In this document: one piece after another, positions 1-11,300 of the stretch
Numbering within the stretch: the stretch's first letter is position 1
Layout of the letters: each line of letters starts with the position of its first letter
Assembly: GCF_963675165.1 (NCBI RefSeq)
Contig: NC_087380.1
Location: 3,463,803-3,527,802 of the forward strand
Length of the DNA stretch: 64,000 nucleotides
Source: Halichondria panicea
Lineage: Eukaryota > Porifera > Demospongiae > Suberitida > Halichondriidae
Reading direction: 5' to 3'
Notes under the pieces: model-generated
What the model saw: only the letters and a program-made list of their open reading frames with translations
Database searches by the model: none
Told to the model about the DNA's origin: nothing
Translations under genes and position numbers: made by a program

Positions 1-194
1 CTAAGGGATCAAAATGTGTCATACAATTGCTGTCACGTTATTAATACATGTACTGGGAAAATGTGTTAAACTAGATAATCGATACTCATATACACGTACC
101 TGGTCGATCCCCATGGATGCAATTGGTTATTTTAGGTGGGATAAAAATAATGGCATTGACTACATCTACCATGTGTTTAAGTACAAAGTACCCT
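1..194. other. No gene recognised at left edge
   Basis: Nothing recognisable on either strand. An open frame crossing this stretch runs straight into the inverted-repeat element that starts at 204, so it is not credible as a gene. If the synthetase exon at 948-1127 belongs to a live gene, this stretch would be intron; no synthetase-like second exon is visible here. Confidence 0.5.
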
Positions 195-203
195 GTCCCA
201 CGC

Positions 204-1136
<933 letters not shown>

Positions 1137-1414
1137 TTACCGACGTGTAGTGAAACCTCGAAAACTATCCGCTTTTTGCCAACGGTAAACGCTGCGCTGT
1201 TGTGTAGTTCGAAGAAGTTCTGAAAGAGTCAAACTCTGGAGTCAAACCAACTGAGTAACTACAGTGAAACCTCCCATAATACACCCTCCCACTAGAGGAC
1301 AACCTGTACGAAAGTTGTGTTTCCTTTAATGGCATAGAGATAATGAAGCATAGATCTACGTTATAGTAGAATAAGATTATTACACAACTTTCAGCAACTA
1401 CTAACTATAGGTAG

Positions 1415-1655
1415 ATCTATAGTGGGTATATTTCGAGGGTATAAAATGTTCGCTGATTAAGCATGCACCGCCAATAATTTAATACTGCATGCATGCATGC
1501 GCAAAAGTAGCCTCGGTCCCAGGCCGATTTTTCTAGCGTTCAGTTGGAGACGGATCGGCCTGGGGTCAAGGCTAGCGCAAAAGCTGCTATTCTGCGAAAA
1601 TTAAATCCACGAAAACCTTTCTATAAACGGTCTTCGAAATATACCTGCTATACGG
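1415..1655. mobile_element. MITE of the CCGTATAGC family, carrying a nested hairpin
   Basis: The right end reads CTTCGAAATATACCTGCTATACGG, and its inverse matches the left end CTATAGTGGGTATATTTCGAGG. The same ends, flanked by TA, occur at 23691-23873, 41235-41442 and 46256-46481. This copy is interrupted by the 67 bp hairpin element at 1508-1574 and is diverged. There is no coding capacity. TA flanks elsewhere suggest a Tc1/mariner-like mobiliser (inference). Confidence 0.55.
1508..1574. mobile_element. 67 bp hairpin MITE with TAGCCTCG ends and 9 bp TSD
   Basis: The ends TAGCCTCGGTCCCAGGCCGAT and ATCGGCCTGGGGTCAAGGCTA are imperfect inverted copies that fill almost the whole element. It is flanked by the exact direct repeat GCGCAAAAG at 1499-1507 and 1575-1583. 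The terminus is shared with the kilobase-sized elements at 6175-7252 and 44811-45568. Confidence 0.85.
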
Positions 1656-1793
1656 TGTACAAAATCGATCTCACAACTAGATTTACATGCAAGCAAGTTT
1701 GTTCGATACATTGATCCAGAGAATGGCTTTCTATTTGTGCTATACCCTCACCTGTAATGAAATTCAAGAATTGGCAGAAGGTTTTATATTATC

Positions 1794-2088
1794 TAGCTTC
1801 GTTCCCAGGTTCGTTTTTTCTCTATTGTATATAACGCTAGTTACACGTCACCACTAATTGATCAGCAGGGGTAAGATATATACATACAATAACATACAGC
1901 CCCAGGAGCTAGGTGCTAGGCATATACACAGTTTTCAAGCCTTTTCATTTGTCAAAGAAAGTAAGGCAATAGATCAGATACCAGGCCGTATTTTAATCGG
2001 CCTGGATTCGAGGCTAACGGTAGTTAGACTCCAAAGTGACGGCAGAATCACAGCAACCTACAACTCGGCCTAGCTGGGAACGAGGTTA
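1794..2088. mobile_element. Degenerate TAGC..CG MITE
   Basis: TAGCTTCGTTCCCAGG at the left and CTGGGAACGAGGTTA at the right are inverted copies of the terminus used by 7274-8058 and 44811-45568. An inner hairpin, TACCAGGCCG to GAGGCTA at 1980-2017, uses the same motif, which suggests a second nested or internally deleted copy. No target duplication is visible, so it is either old or a chance pairing of two solo ends. Confidence 0.4.
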
Positions 2089-2112
2089 CTCTCGATAGAT
2101 CAATGGGTGTGG

Positions 2113-2250
2113 TCATATGCATTTTTCCCAAGAAGAACTTGCAACTGCAGCAAGGGACGTTGAATGCACAATGCTGACCAAGGAAGCTCCTGAGCATCTG
2201 TAAGAGTCGATGAGCTTTTTGAGGGCTGCAAAATCTGGCATAGCATTCCT
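2113..2250 (-). pseudogene. Fragment related to the small ORF at 4302-4601
   Basis: On the minus strand this encodes MPDFAALKKLIDSYRC followed by GASLVSIVHSTSL. That is clearly related, in protein and DNA, to MPDFAAVKELVEQHVDSYRC in the plus-strand ORF at 4302-4601. The function is unknown. The upstream coding side runs directly into the 124 bp tandem array, so this copy has lost its natural 5' end. Confidence 0.4.
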
Positions 2251-2256
2251 CTTTTT

Positions 2257-2753
2257 GCAGTGAATTAAATTGTTCAAACCTCTTTCAGTAGCTGCTGCAC
2301 TAGACTCGCAAGCCGTCACTGTTGCATGGTGAACTGTTCGCTGTGTAAACCCTTACAGTGACGGCTTTTGAGTCTACTTTGCAGTGAATTAAATTGTTTA
2401 AACCTCTTTCAGTAGCTGCTGCAGTAGACTCGCAAGCCGTCACTGTTGCACGGCGAACTGTTCGCTGTGTAAACCCTTACAGTAACGGCTTTCGAGTCTA
2501 CTTTGCAGTGAATTAAATTGTTCAAACCTCTTTCAGTAGCTGCTGCAGTATAGACTCGCAAGCCGTCACTGTTGCACGGCAAACTGTTCGCTGTGTAAAC
2601 CCTTACCGTGACGGCTTTCGAGTCTACTTTGCAGTGAATTAAATTGTTCAAACCTCTTTCAGTAGCTGCTGCAGTAGACTCGCAAGCCGTCACTGTTGCA
2701 CAGCGAACTGTTTGCTGTGTAAACCCTTACCGTGATGGCTTTTGAGTCTACTG
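2257..2753. repeat. Four-copy 124 bp tandem repeat built around a transposon hairpin
   Basis: Four head-to-tail units start GCAGTGAATTAAATTG at 2257, 2381, 2505 and 2631. Each unit holds ~45 bp of flanking sequence plus a TAGACTCGCAAGCCGTCAC to GAGTCTA inverted-repeat element. Units differ by a few substitutions and one 2 bp insertion. Open frames across the array are by-products of its periodicity. Confidence 0.9.
2675..2750. mobile_element. 76 bp TAGACTCGC hairpin element, last unit of the array, with 9 bp TSD
   Basis: TAGACTCGCAAGCCGTCAC pairs with GTGATGGCTTTTGAGTCTA. The element is flanked by the exact repeat CTGCTGCAG at 2666-2674 and 2751-2759. Only this last unit retains both copies of the duplicated target. 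The element therefore inserted first, and a unit containing it plus left flank was then amplified leftward. Confidence 0.85.
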
Positions 2754-2827
2754 CTGCAGCTCTGCTGGGTTTTTTTCGTTCAAGTTTGGTCATACCCTAC
2801 CTGTGCAGAAGGGTGCTCTATATAATA

Positions 2828-2969
2828 GTTATAGGCTGAGTCCAAGGTCTCTATGGGGTTTTGAGACCAGAAGGCCCAAGGCTGTAGCATCTCGAGCGTA
2901 GCGAGGGTGCTACTATAAGGGCCTAAGGGTCTCAAAACTCCATAGTGACCGTTGGACGAGGCCTATAAC
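2828..2969. repeat. Imperfect palindrome, possible MITE
   Basis: GTTATAGGCTGAGTCCAA at the left pairs with TTGGACGAGGCCTATAAC at the right. Further inside, GGTCTCTATGGGGTTTTGAGACC pairs with GGTCTCAAAACTCCATAGTGACC. The whole 142 bp folds into one long hairpin. No target duplication was recognised. Confidence 0.7.
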
Positions 2970-3820
2970 TGATTTAGAATAGTGCTAAGCAAGCTAAGCT
3001 ATTATTAACACAAAGAAGACTCTGTTTCTACAAACCTCAAGCAACATTAAAGCTTTGCTCTGGCTAGTCTACATAAAAAAAAAACTCACATTGAAGGCAG
3101 TTTCCGTCTCTTGCATAGCAAAAACGGTTAATAGAAAGTTGCTACTCTACTTAGTAGTTAGCTCTGCACTAGAGCACTAGCTATTGGTAGCTGCAAGAGT
3201 GAGATAAAAGCTACAAAGCGGCACTGCAGAACACAAAGACTTTTAAAAATTAGTTTTTAATGATGCACTGCATCATCGTTACTATGACTTCAACATAAAC
3301 TGTGTGTACTTGTGCATGTATAAAATAGATGTTGCTAAGCATTCCATGTATGATTGTATGCATCATGTAAAAAATGTTAAATGCATGTAGTGAACATATA
3401 ATGGACCTCCAGAAGACCTCTGAATGACTGAGAGGTCTCTATGAGAAATAAAGGACCTCCAAGTAACCAATCAGATTGCACCATTTGTGACAAGCATTTT
3501 CTAAACTATAGGCAGTATCACTTCAAGTTACTTCCTTAAAAGAGATAGTCAATGGTCGTATAAATTAAGACTCACTATACACGCTACACGGGCATAAAAT
3601 TCTTTTTGGGGAGCAATTATTCCCAAAGAAATTCCCGCATTTATATGCGCCGCAGGAGGTCACAATCGTGAAAGGGGCACAGCAGTCGAACCGCAATGGT
3701 TCCAGCGCATGCTCCTACGTGGAGTTTTATTTTCTCATGAATAAGTATAGGATATACCACACCTTAGATCATGTTTGCCATAAATACTGCAATCTGATTG
3801 GTTACAGGAAATGTTCTATC
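2970..3820. other. No gene recognised
   Basis: AT-rich sequence with no convincing exon. A 66-codon open frame at 3668-3868 runs into the minisatellite at 3825-3898 and has no supporting features. Confidence 0.5.
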
Positions 3821-3824
3821 CAAT

Positions 3825-3898
3825 TTAGAAAATCATGTTCTTCAATAGAAAATCATGTACTTCAATAGAAAATCATGTACTTCACTTAGAAAATCATG
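3825..3898. repeat. Minisatellite, ~20 bp unit
   Basis: The unit TAGAAAATCATGTACTTCAA is repeated about 3.7 times with minor changes. Confidence 0.85.
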
Positions 3899-3969
3899 TA
3901 GCAAAGATTAGATAAGAACATTCAAATTTGATTGGCTAAATACTCATGGTTGCTATGATCTAAAATGCT

Positions 3970-4100
3970 TAGACACTGTTTAGGAAGTTTCCACATGATT
4001 TAGAAGTCCTCAGGGCTAGTAGAACCCTCACTGCGTTCGGGATACTACAACCAGCCCTTTGGGCTTCTAAATCATGTAGAAACTTCCTAAACAGTGTCTA
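3970..4100. repeat. 131 bp palindrome with TAGACACTG / CAGTGTCTA ends
   Basis: TAGACACTGTTTAGGAAG at the left pairs with CTTCCTAAACAGTGTCTA at the right, and the pairing continues through an ATGATTTAGAAG block. The TAG..CTA ends resemble the 9 bp-TSD elements of this window, but the flanks show no direct repeat. Confidence 0.75.
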
Positions 4101-4113
4101 ACTATTATTAAGA

Positions 4114-4220
4114 GGAGGATATGCACCCATAATTATATCCTCCACTACCGTGGTTACATACCCCTCGGCTCTGCCTCGGAGTAACCACGGTAGCGGAGGA
4201 TATATGGGTGCATATCCTCC
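4114..4220. repeat. Palindrome upstream of the small TATA ORF
   Basis: GGAGGATATGCACCCAT pairs with ATGGGTGCATATCCTCC, and inside it CTACCGTGGTTAC pairs with GTAACCACGGTAG. It ends about 45 bp before the TATA box at 4265. A related ~15 bp motif, TCCTCTGTGGTAGCGGAGGATA, is seen near 57964. Confidence 0.75.
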
Positions 4221-4261
4221 GAGTAGGTGTGGCATATCTGACTTATACCACGTGACCGCAG

Positions 4262-4272
4262 CACTATAAAAG
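4262..4272 (+). promoter_or_regulatory. TATA box
   Basis: CACTATAAAAG contains a consensus TATAAA at 4265-4270, ~32 bp before the ATG at 4302. Transcription would begin close to or at the start codon, leaving a very short leader. Confidence 0.4.
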
Positions 4273-4301
4273 GACCTCCCCCTAGCAACGATTCAATCAC
4301 G

Positions 4302-4601
4302 ATGCAGACTGCAAAAAAGAACAAGACTATGCCGGATTTTGCAGCCGTCAAAGAGCTAGTTGAGCAACATGTTGACTCCTACAGATGCTTAAGAGCTTCC
4401 TTGGTCCAAGCGTTGACCATTCGACGTCCCTTATTATACTGGAGTTGCAAGCTCTTCTTGGATAAAATGTATCTAAACCGCGCCCATGGACCCATGGAAG
4501 CTTTAGCCATCTTGTTGGAGAGCACCTTCCGTGTTTCTGCCGTCGCTTTGAGTCTTAGTAACCGTCAAGCATGGCTCTTTTCTCTTTGCTTACTTTCTTG
4601 A
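4302..4601 (+). CDS. Hypothetical 99-residue protein, TATA-proximal ORF
   Basis: I do not recognise this product. The Met-first frame is MQTAKKNKTMPDFAAVKELV onward. The N-terminal ~50 residues are charged and helical in character; the C-terminal half is hydrophobic without a clear membrane helix. Three points favour a real gene: a TATA box ~32 bp upstream; a related copy of the first ~40 codons at 2113-2250 on the other strand; and changes between the copies that keep MPDFAA, DSYRC and ASLV. Against it are the short length and absent family match. The C-terminal half has no counterpart in the second copy. It may be exon 1 of a longer gene or part of an old dispersed repeat. Confidence 0.35.
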   Translation: MQTAKKNKTMPDFAAVKELVEQHVDSYRCLRASLVQALTIRRPLLYWSCKLFLDKMYLNRAHGPMEALAILLESTFRVSAVALSLSNRQAWLFSLCLLS

Positions 4602-6165
4602 ACAAATGAAAAAACTAAAAAACAACTTGAAAAACTGTGCATGCCTGGGGCTGTATGCTAATATTCTATATATCCTACAGCTGTTGACCAATGAGATCAA
4701 TTTGTGGTGACGTAAGTGTGGTATAATTAGCTATTCGCAATTGCTTGCGCAAAAGTAACATTTTTTTATAACTCTCTTCCCTTTGCAGTTTGTTTCCTGC
4801 ACCAATCGATTACACATGGCAGGAACTAAATATAGCCACAAAGCAGCCACGTGGCTTTGCTTAGAAACTTCAACACAAACAAATTTAGACAAATTTACAT
4901 GCCACAGTAAACTGAACTGACAAATTGTTGCAAAAGTATGAGATGAATTTGAACATGTTCAGTACTATCTTATAGGATTGATGAACATTTATATGTAATT
5001 GTTTTTCGTGTCGATCCATTGAGAGTCGAGAAATGCATCGTTGAAAATGCTGTATAAAAAACCACAAAATAGTACTAGTTGGAGAGATGTGAGCACACAA
5101 TAAGCCACATTTTGTGTATTACATCCAGCAGATGTCCTCCTCAATACATTGTAAGCATTGTCCAAATCAGTCGTACTTGTATTCTGTGGTACGAAAAATA
5201 TGCTATTATTACAGGTCAAAAATTTTTTAATCAGGAATTGCCTGAACAGACCACTGTATATGCTTACCCCACTGTAGAGAAGCTCAGCTAACCTACCCAG
5301 CTTATTTAGTATACCTAGCAAGTGGAATAAACCTGTAATGATACTCATAAATTATTCCTGAATATCCAACATTAACGAGCAACAGGTTAATTAATCTCAC
5401 CGTTATTTGCCACATAATAGCGAGTTTTTAAGCATTTCTAAATGTTAGCAGCAGTGGGATACAGCCATTATTACTGTGGCTGTGGACCAGGGTGTACTTC
5501 TGGTCCATTTGCAGAGAGATTGCTGAAACGAAAGAGCCGGAAATTGAATTGGACTCAGACAGCGAAGACCAGTGACAGTGACAAGAGAATATAGAGACAA
5601 AAGTCATCACTGGCCTGGAGTAAAAGACGAATTGATAGATATGCAACATGACTGAACATTTAACCATAGATAATGTTTTAACTAAGTCTTTGTATTGTTT
5701 ACACACTATTTATGATATATTCACATGTAGTGCCCTCTACAAAAGTCAACTGACAAATTGTTGCAAAGAGAATACACTTACAAAACTCTGCATATACTTA
5801 GCTTAATAACATTGGAACAGACTTATAAAGTTAGAAGTTGTGTCCCACCCGTAACAGACTAGCTACTCCATGTAAAAGCCCAAAATCATGTTTACAGGAA
5901 TGGCAATTTTGGCTACATTACTCAACAAAACTTGCTTCAACTTGAAGTATACGCCTAATTTCAAACATATACTACAAAACCAACTTCTGTACTTACCTTC
6001 TGAGCTTTGAACAGCTTCTAACAGTGGTCTGGGTCTATGCTACACAGCTCTAACTACAGGCAGCTACTCACACAATGGCACCAGCTATTTGCTTCCGGAC
6101 ACGCCCACTTCCTGAAAAATAAACTTCTCGCATTTATTCCAGTTGCTGTTCGACACAAGGCTCAT
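4602..6165. other. No gene recognised
   Basis: AT-rich, non-repetitive sequence. Antisense open frames at 4885-5348 overlap one another and lack splice context or family motifs. A short acidic tail (KEPEIELDSDSEDQ then stop) follows a plausible acceptor near 5512 on the plus strand; it could be a terminal exon but stands alone. Confidence 0.4.
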
Positions 6166-6174
6166 GGACTAGGC

Positions 6175-7252
6175 TAGCCTCGATCCCAGGCCGAGTTTTC
6201 GCTTTTATAACGGTTAGGCGAACAACTGGGCCTGGTACTAGTTGTCTGCGCATGCGTCAGTCGTTCGTCAGATTCTGACGAATGGATATTCTCGTTCACT
6301 TTCGTGACATTTATATTTGTGTACTATCGTGTACTAGAAGTCAGTTCCCGTTTTATCATTATTTGGAATGGCTCTTAGCTGAAGCTTCTCTCTTCTCTGA
6401 AGCTTATTCTGAAGACTGAACAACAAGGGAAGAGGTATAAAGCTTTGTCAAGCTTGTTAAGGTCAGATATTTTGTGTGGGCCCTATGGCCGGCTATGCTA
6501 TCAAGTCTTGTTCATGTTTGGCAAGAATGTAGGTAGACTATAGTTTCATCATTAATATGGTGGATCAAGTGAAGAGTGTGAGCTAGAGAACTTGGTGCTG
6601 CCATCATCAGCTCGTCGACAATGACACTATAACCGAGAAATTTAATATGTATAGATCTACACGTATTTAAAATGTCTACTTCTCTGTACAGGAGCAATGG
6701 CTAATATCCAGCTATCCCAACAGTGCTCCTCTTGGCTATACTAACGGACGAGACTGGACAGTTTGAGGTAAGGGTTTAACCGTCTTTGGTTTCTTTTAAT
6801 ATTGTCCTATACTCACAGACACAGGACTGGAGTATGACCTGCTCATTCGAGCGTTGCTGGGTAGCTCAGAGACATCAAGAGAATCTACGTTTTCTCAAGC
6901 AATGAGTTACGAGTTGGGGCCTAGAATCAGAGAAGTCCAGCAGCCTGCTAAATCTTTTTGAAACGTAATTTGAAGGCATTCAATCATCCTGAAGTTGCCC
7001 TGGGTCACTGTAATTGTGCTGCAGCACAACTGGCAACTCCCCAGGCCTTTGTGAAGCAGCTCCCTATGTGCATCTTTTGTGTACTCACTCTGTGCATTTT
7101 CTGTGTACAAATTTCTATTATTGATTTATTAAATATTTTTGCCGACCACAAATATACAATGAAAATTTGACGCATGCGCAGACAACTAGTACCAGGCCCA
7201 GTTGTTCGCCTAACCGTTATAAAAGCGAAAACTCGGCCTGGGATCGAGGCTA
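6175..7252. mobile_element. 1.08 kb MITE with ~85 bp TAGCCTCG inverted repeats and 9 bp TSD
   Basis: The left arm TAGCCTCGATCCCAGGCCG onward (6175-6260) is matched by the reverse complement of 7167-7252. Flanks are the exact repeat GGACTAGGC at 6166-6174 and 7253-7261. The interior has no transposase frame. A second, right-truncated copy in the other orientation lies at 56470-57302. The insertion is ~1 kb upstream of the sushi gene's first exon. Confidence 0.9.
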
Positions 7253-7273
7253 GGACTAGGCGTGTAAAATTCT

Positions 7274-8058
7274 TAGCCTCTACACAGGCTCTCCTTTTTC
7301 TGTTCTTTATCACATCGTTCAATAAGATAAAATACTGTCTTAATCGTTCAATGAGATAAAATACGGTATTAATTGGAGGAATAAAGAAAGAAATAGACGT
7401 AGAGTTAGGAAAAAGGAGAGCCTGTATCGGGAAGTCACGTGAGGGTAGAAGGGTGGTAGAAGGGTGAAAATGAGCGTGGGCATGCTGAGCTAGAGATGTT
7501 GGACTGCCCACGCAGATATCTATGACTAATAAAACTTTGCCTGCAGCAAGCTGGGCATGGACTTGGAACTGGAAGTTTGCAAGCACTATAGCTAGCTATA
7601 TACCTTAGATGATCTACTAGTCTAGATTGTGTGTTCAGATTCTATCAGACTATTACCTTTTCTTGTGTCTTTCTACATGCTAGTATAGATCAAGAGAATA
7701 GCTTAAAGTTAGTCATCATTATCATATATAGCAGGTAGCTACTGCCACCAGAGCTGGCCACGCTGGTTCTCTGATCTGACTTGCAGCACAGCTTGGTGGT
7801 TGTCTCAGTACATGTACAGTCTTATTAACTCTGAATGCGTGGGAGAATACCTTACGTCACGATTGTGGGCTACATATCGCCCACGTTCATAAAAATCCTT
7901 GAGGATCACGCGATTTCCCAAACCAGGCCTTACTTTTTCTTAACTGTAGATCTACGCCCATTTCTTTCTTTGCTGCCTCACTAGCACTATGTCTTTCTAG
8001 TGATTTGTGGATGAACAGTGACAACAGCAAGAAAAAGTAAGGCCTGGGAACGAGGCTA
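7274..8058. mobile_element. 785 bp MITE of the TAGCC family with 9 bp TSD
   Basis: The ends are TAGCCTCTACACAGG and GGGAACGAGGCTA. Flanks are the exact repeat TAAAATTCT at 7265-7273 and 8059-8067. A near-identical copy lies at 44811-45568 in the other orientation with its own target duplication. Internal AGGCTCTCCTTTTTC and AAGTAAGGCCTGG blocks make two sub-hairpins near the ends. The 193-codon open frame over this stretch is not conserved as protein. Confidence 0.9.
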
Positions 8059-8302
8059 TAAAATTCTGAAAGAGATGAGTCTCGAGGAAACACAGCTTTG
8101 GGAATTACCCGGCAAAAATGTGCTTAATAGCTCGTAACGCGGATAATTTTCGAGGCTCCACTGCAGATTCAATGTAAAATTATCATGTGCACCACTCCGT
8201 TTCCTATCCCTCTATTTATAAACTTCAATCTATGACTGCACAGAGGACAAGCAAAAGGATCTAGGAATAGACACGGAAAAGACAGCTTATACACTGGATA
8301 GA

Positions 8303-11300
8303 ATGGCTACTGTAACTCTATTTGATTTTCTCTGCTGTCTGCTGGGAAGTGTTTCTCTTGTGTATGGGCAGACTTTGTGTGAGTTGATATGCAGTGCAAC
8401 TATACTGAGTTACTGCACGTATATACTGCAAAACTAGATCGACCGTAATACCTCGATTTAAGGCGACACTTAACAATTCCAGAGGTCGCTTTTTTGGAAG
8501 TCCTGGTATTGCATATTTAGAGGGTCGTATCTAATTCTTGCCTCGATTTCAGGCCGCATAAAAAACATGTATTTTCAAGTGGGCTATGCTCGAGGTTAGG
8601 GTGTGGTTCTCATTTACCTCCATTTACGACACAATATTATATTGTCATCGCAGCTTTCGCTACTTTTAGAATTGCCGGAGCTAGACGACACAATATTATG
8701 TTATCATCGCAGCTTCGCTACTTTTAGAGGTCATAAAATTATCGTTATTATTTGGACCTTAAATCGGTATAGTTTTAAAGCTAGGCGGCTGGTGCTATAA
8801 TTAATAAGGAATTCTTGTGCTAATGTACTGGAAATATTGTATGTAGATGAAACAAGTATAGATTTGGTACCAGAGCATCAATTATTGTATTAATGCTTTG
8901 GTATATTGTGGACAAGAACATTAATATTAGCATGAGATTACCTCACCGTGATTAAATTTATAAGTAGGTAGTCTGTTATGTATATAACTCTTCTAAAATG
9001 TTCTGTCTAGTTTGATATAAAATTAGCCCCATAAATAAGAGAAGGAGCGGCTAACTTCAACGTATACTCGGGAATCAAGTTACGATACTACAAATGCATG
9101 TGTCATATAATAATATACAGATCGACTGGCATCACCAAATGAGCCTGATGGCACTGACCACACTGGAGAGATCATCTCGTTCTCTGATGTTGGACCAGCA
9201 GTTGATAGTAATCCACCAGCCTGGTATTGCTACACGAACGACCATAGTCGTGTGAGATGGGATTTCCCTAATAGGAATTCATTGCCCATAGACCTAGTTA
9301 AAGGGGTTGCAACTGGGGACGATCTGTTCATCAGTGGTCTTCATGAACGAGCCGTTGTTCTGCATCGTGGACCCTCACACTTCAGTCCTGATGGAGAACA
9401 CTGCTGTACGAGGAATGATAATACACATAGGATATGTGTCACCTTCAGTGAGTACTAACTATAATTATATGTTCAATACTAACCCCCACCCCCACAGCTC
9501 CCTGTCCCACACTGAGTCCCCTGTCTAATGGAATGATCTCATACGACCCAGACACAAACATGGCCACCTACAGCTGTGACACTGGGTACACTATCAGTGG
9601 AGCTACTCCGATAACTTGTATGAGTACTAGTACTACTAGTGCTGGTACCTGGTCTACAACACCACCCACTTGTACAAGTAAGACATGACGAAACTAATAA
9701 GTAATTTTATTTTTCCCAACACAGTGGTCACCTGCCCTGTCCTACCTGACCCTACCAATGGAGGCGTGTCCAACCCTAGCCTCAACTACCAAGGCGTTGC
9801 CACATACAGCTGTGATACTGGCTTTGTCCTCGCTGGAAGTGCTACTAGACAGTGTCGAGCTACTGGTCAGTGGTCAGGAGTGGCACCAACTTGTCCACGT
9901 GAGTTAGCAAATATAGGTGGTTCCATTTGGTCTCCCTATGATTGTTTTGAGCAGTGTGTGTTAGTTTACGAATGTCTATATGCGTTGACTTCGACCCTGG
10001 AAGTTCTGTGGTCAATTTATGGTTTCATTTATATGCTTTTGTGGTTGGCAGGTTAGCATGCCAAGGACTTCTACATGGAAAATGCTACTTTTAGCTCTAT
10101 AAAGCATATACTGTACAGCGTGACATTTTCGAGGCACACACATTTCATAGAATGGTCAATTTCGTTATTCATAGATAAATGAAATCTATGAGCTAGCTAG
10201 CTTTTACAGTGCTTGATAGCTATAATTATAGCTGTTGGTATGGTATCCATTGACTCTCTATGCATGCACACTGTTACCTTGTCTGATCATACTCGGTGGC
10301 GTAGGAACCAATTTCTCAATGGGGGGCTCTAGTTTTTTGAATGGTATGCCTATCTACATAATGCAACTAGAAGATAGGGGCTCCAGCCCCTGGAGCCCCC
10401 CCTTCCTACGCCACTGATACTGAGAGAATGTGATACATGGACTTGGACCATTTTATTCCAGTTCCTGGTCAATATGCATTAATTAAATGTTGTAAAATGA
10501 ACTGTAACATAATGATATCTAGATCTAGTTAGGGTTGCCTGCTTGCATTGCACCTAGCTTGCTCACTTTCTAGCTAACTATCGAGTCTACCTCGTCACAG
10601 AGACATTCCCTTACTGGATGGGGCTCGAAAGTACAGAGCCGGAGGAAGCAAAATTAAAGTGGTCGGGCCGGAATTCCAAAGAGGGGTCCTCGAGTCCTCG
10701 ATGTAGATACATTTGAGAGCTGACTAGACTGGAAACCACACCCTTTCTTTTAGGAAAGGGGCTTCCGGGCATGGTTTCCAGTCTAGGATCTGACACATAC
10801 CTGATAACACAAATTACAAACACTGAAAGGTATAGATTACAAGCTGGTTATTTTCGAGGCACTAAATTTTCGAGGTCGAAAATTTGGTTCCTTGAAAATT
10901 GGTTCACTTCCGGTTGAAATACCTTTCATTTGTAGGCGTGTGGTCATTTTCAAACCTCTATCCTCGAAAATAAAATTGCAAAGTGTTTAGTTTGAGCAAT
11001 CCGTCAAAATTTTAGTGCCTCGAAACTAACCCGCTAGCGGAGTGCAGAGCTCAACTGGATCTTCAAGTATTAAAGCTATAATACGTGTAGACTCTAGTAG
11101 AGTCAGGCAGGGGTGGGTGCTTAAGCACCCAAAGTACCTCATCTGCCTACGCCCCTAGCCTGCTGGTAACACTAGCAGCGCTAGAGCTAGTAGCATGCAC
11201 TGGTGCAGCAGTAGTACCAGTAGCAGCAGTAGAGTCAGTCGCCGAACTCCGTTAGACATCAAAGTGCGCCAGGTAAAAGCAAAACAAGACCGCATGCTCT

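Noticed and set aside
2257-2753. Regular direct repeats resembling a CRISPR array
   Set aside because: The units are 124 bp, fully homologous along their length with no unique spacers, contain a transposon hairpin, and the context is an intron-bearing eukaryote.
4885-5348. Overlapping open frames on both strands
   Set aside because: They compete with each other, are AT-rich and show no conserved motif or exon borders.
5512-5570. Possible terminal exon with acidic KEPEIELDSDSEDQ tail
   Set aside because: It has a plausible acceptor but no partner exon, and another frame reads as well, so it is too short to call.
7005-7586. 193-codon minus-strand open frame
   Set aside because: It spans the junction of two separate MITEs, and the frame is not conserved in their sister copies at 45.3 and 56.5 kb.
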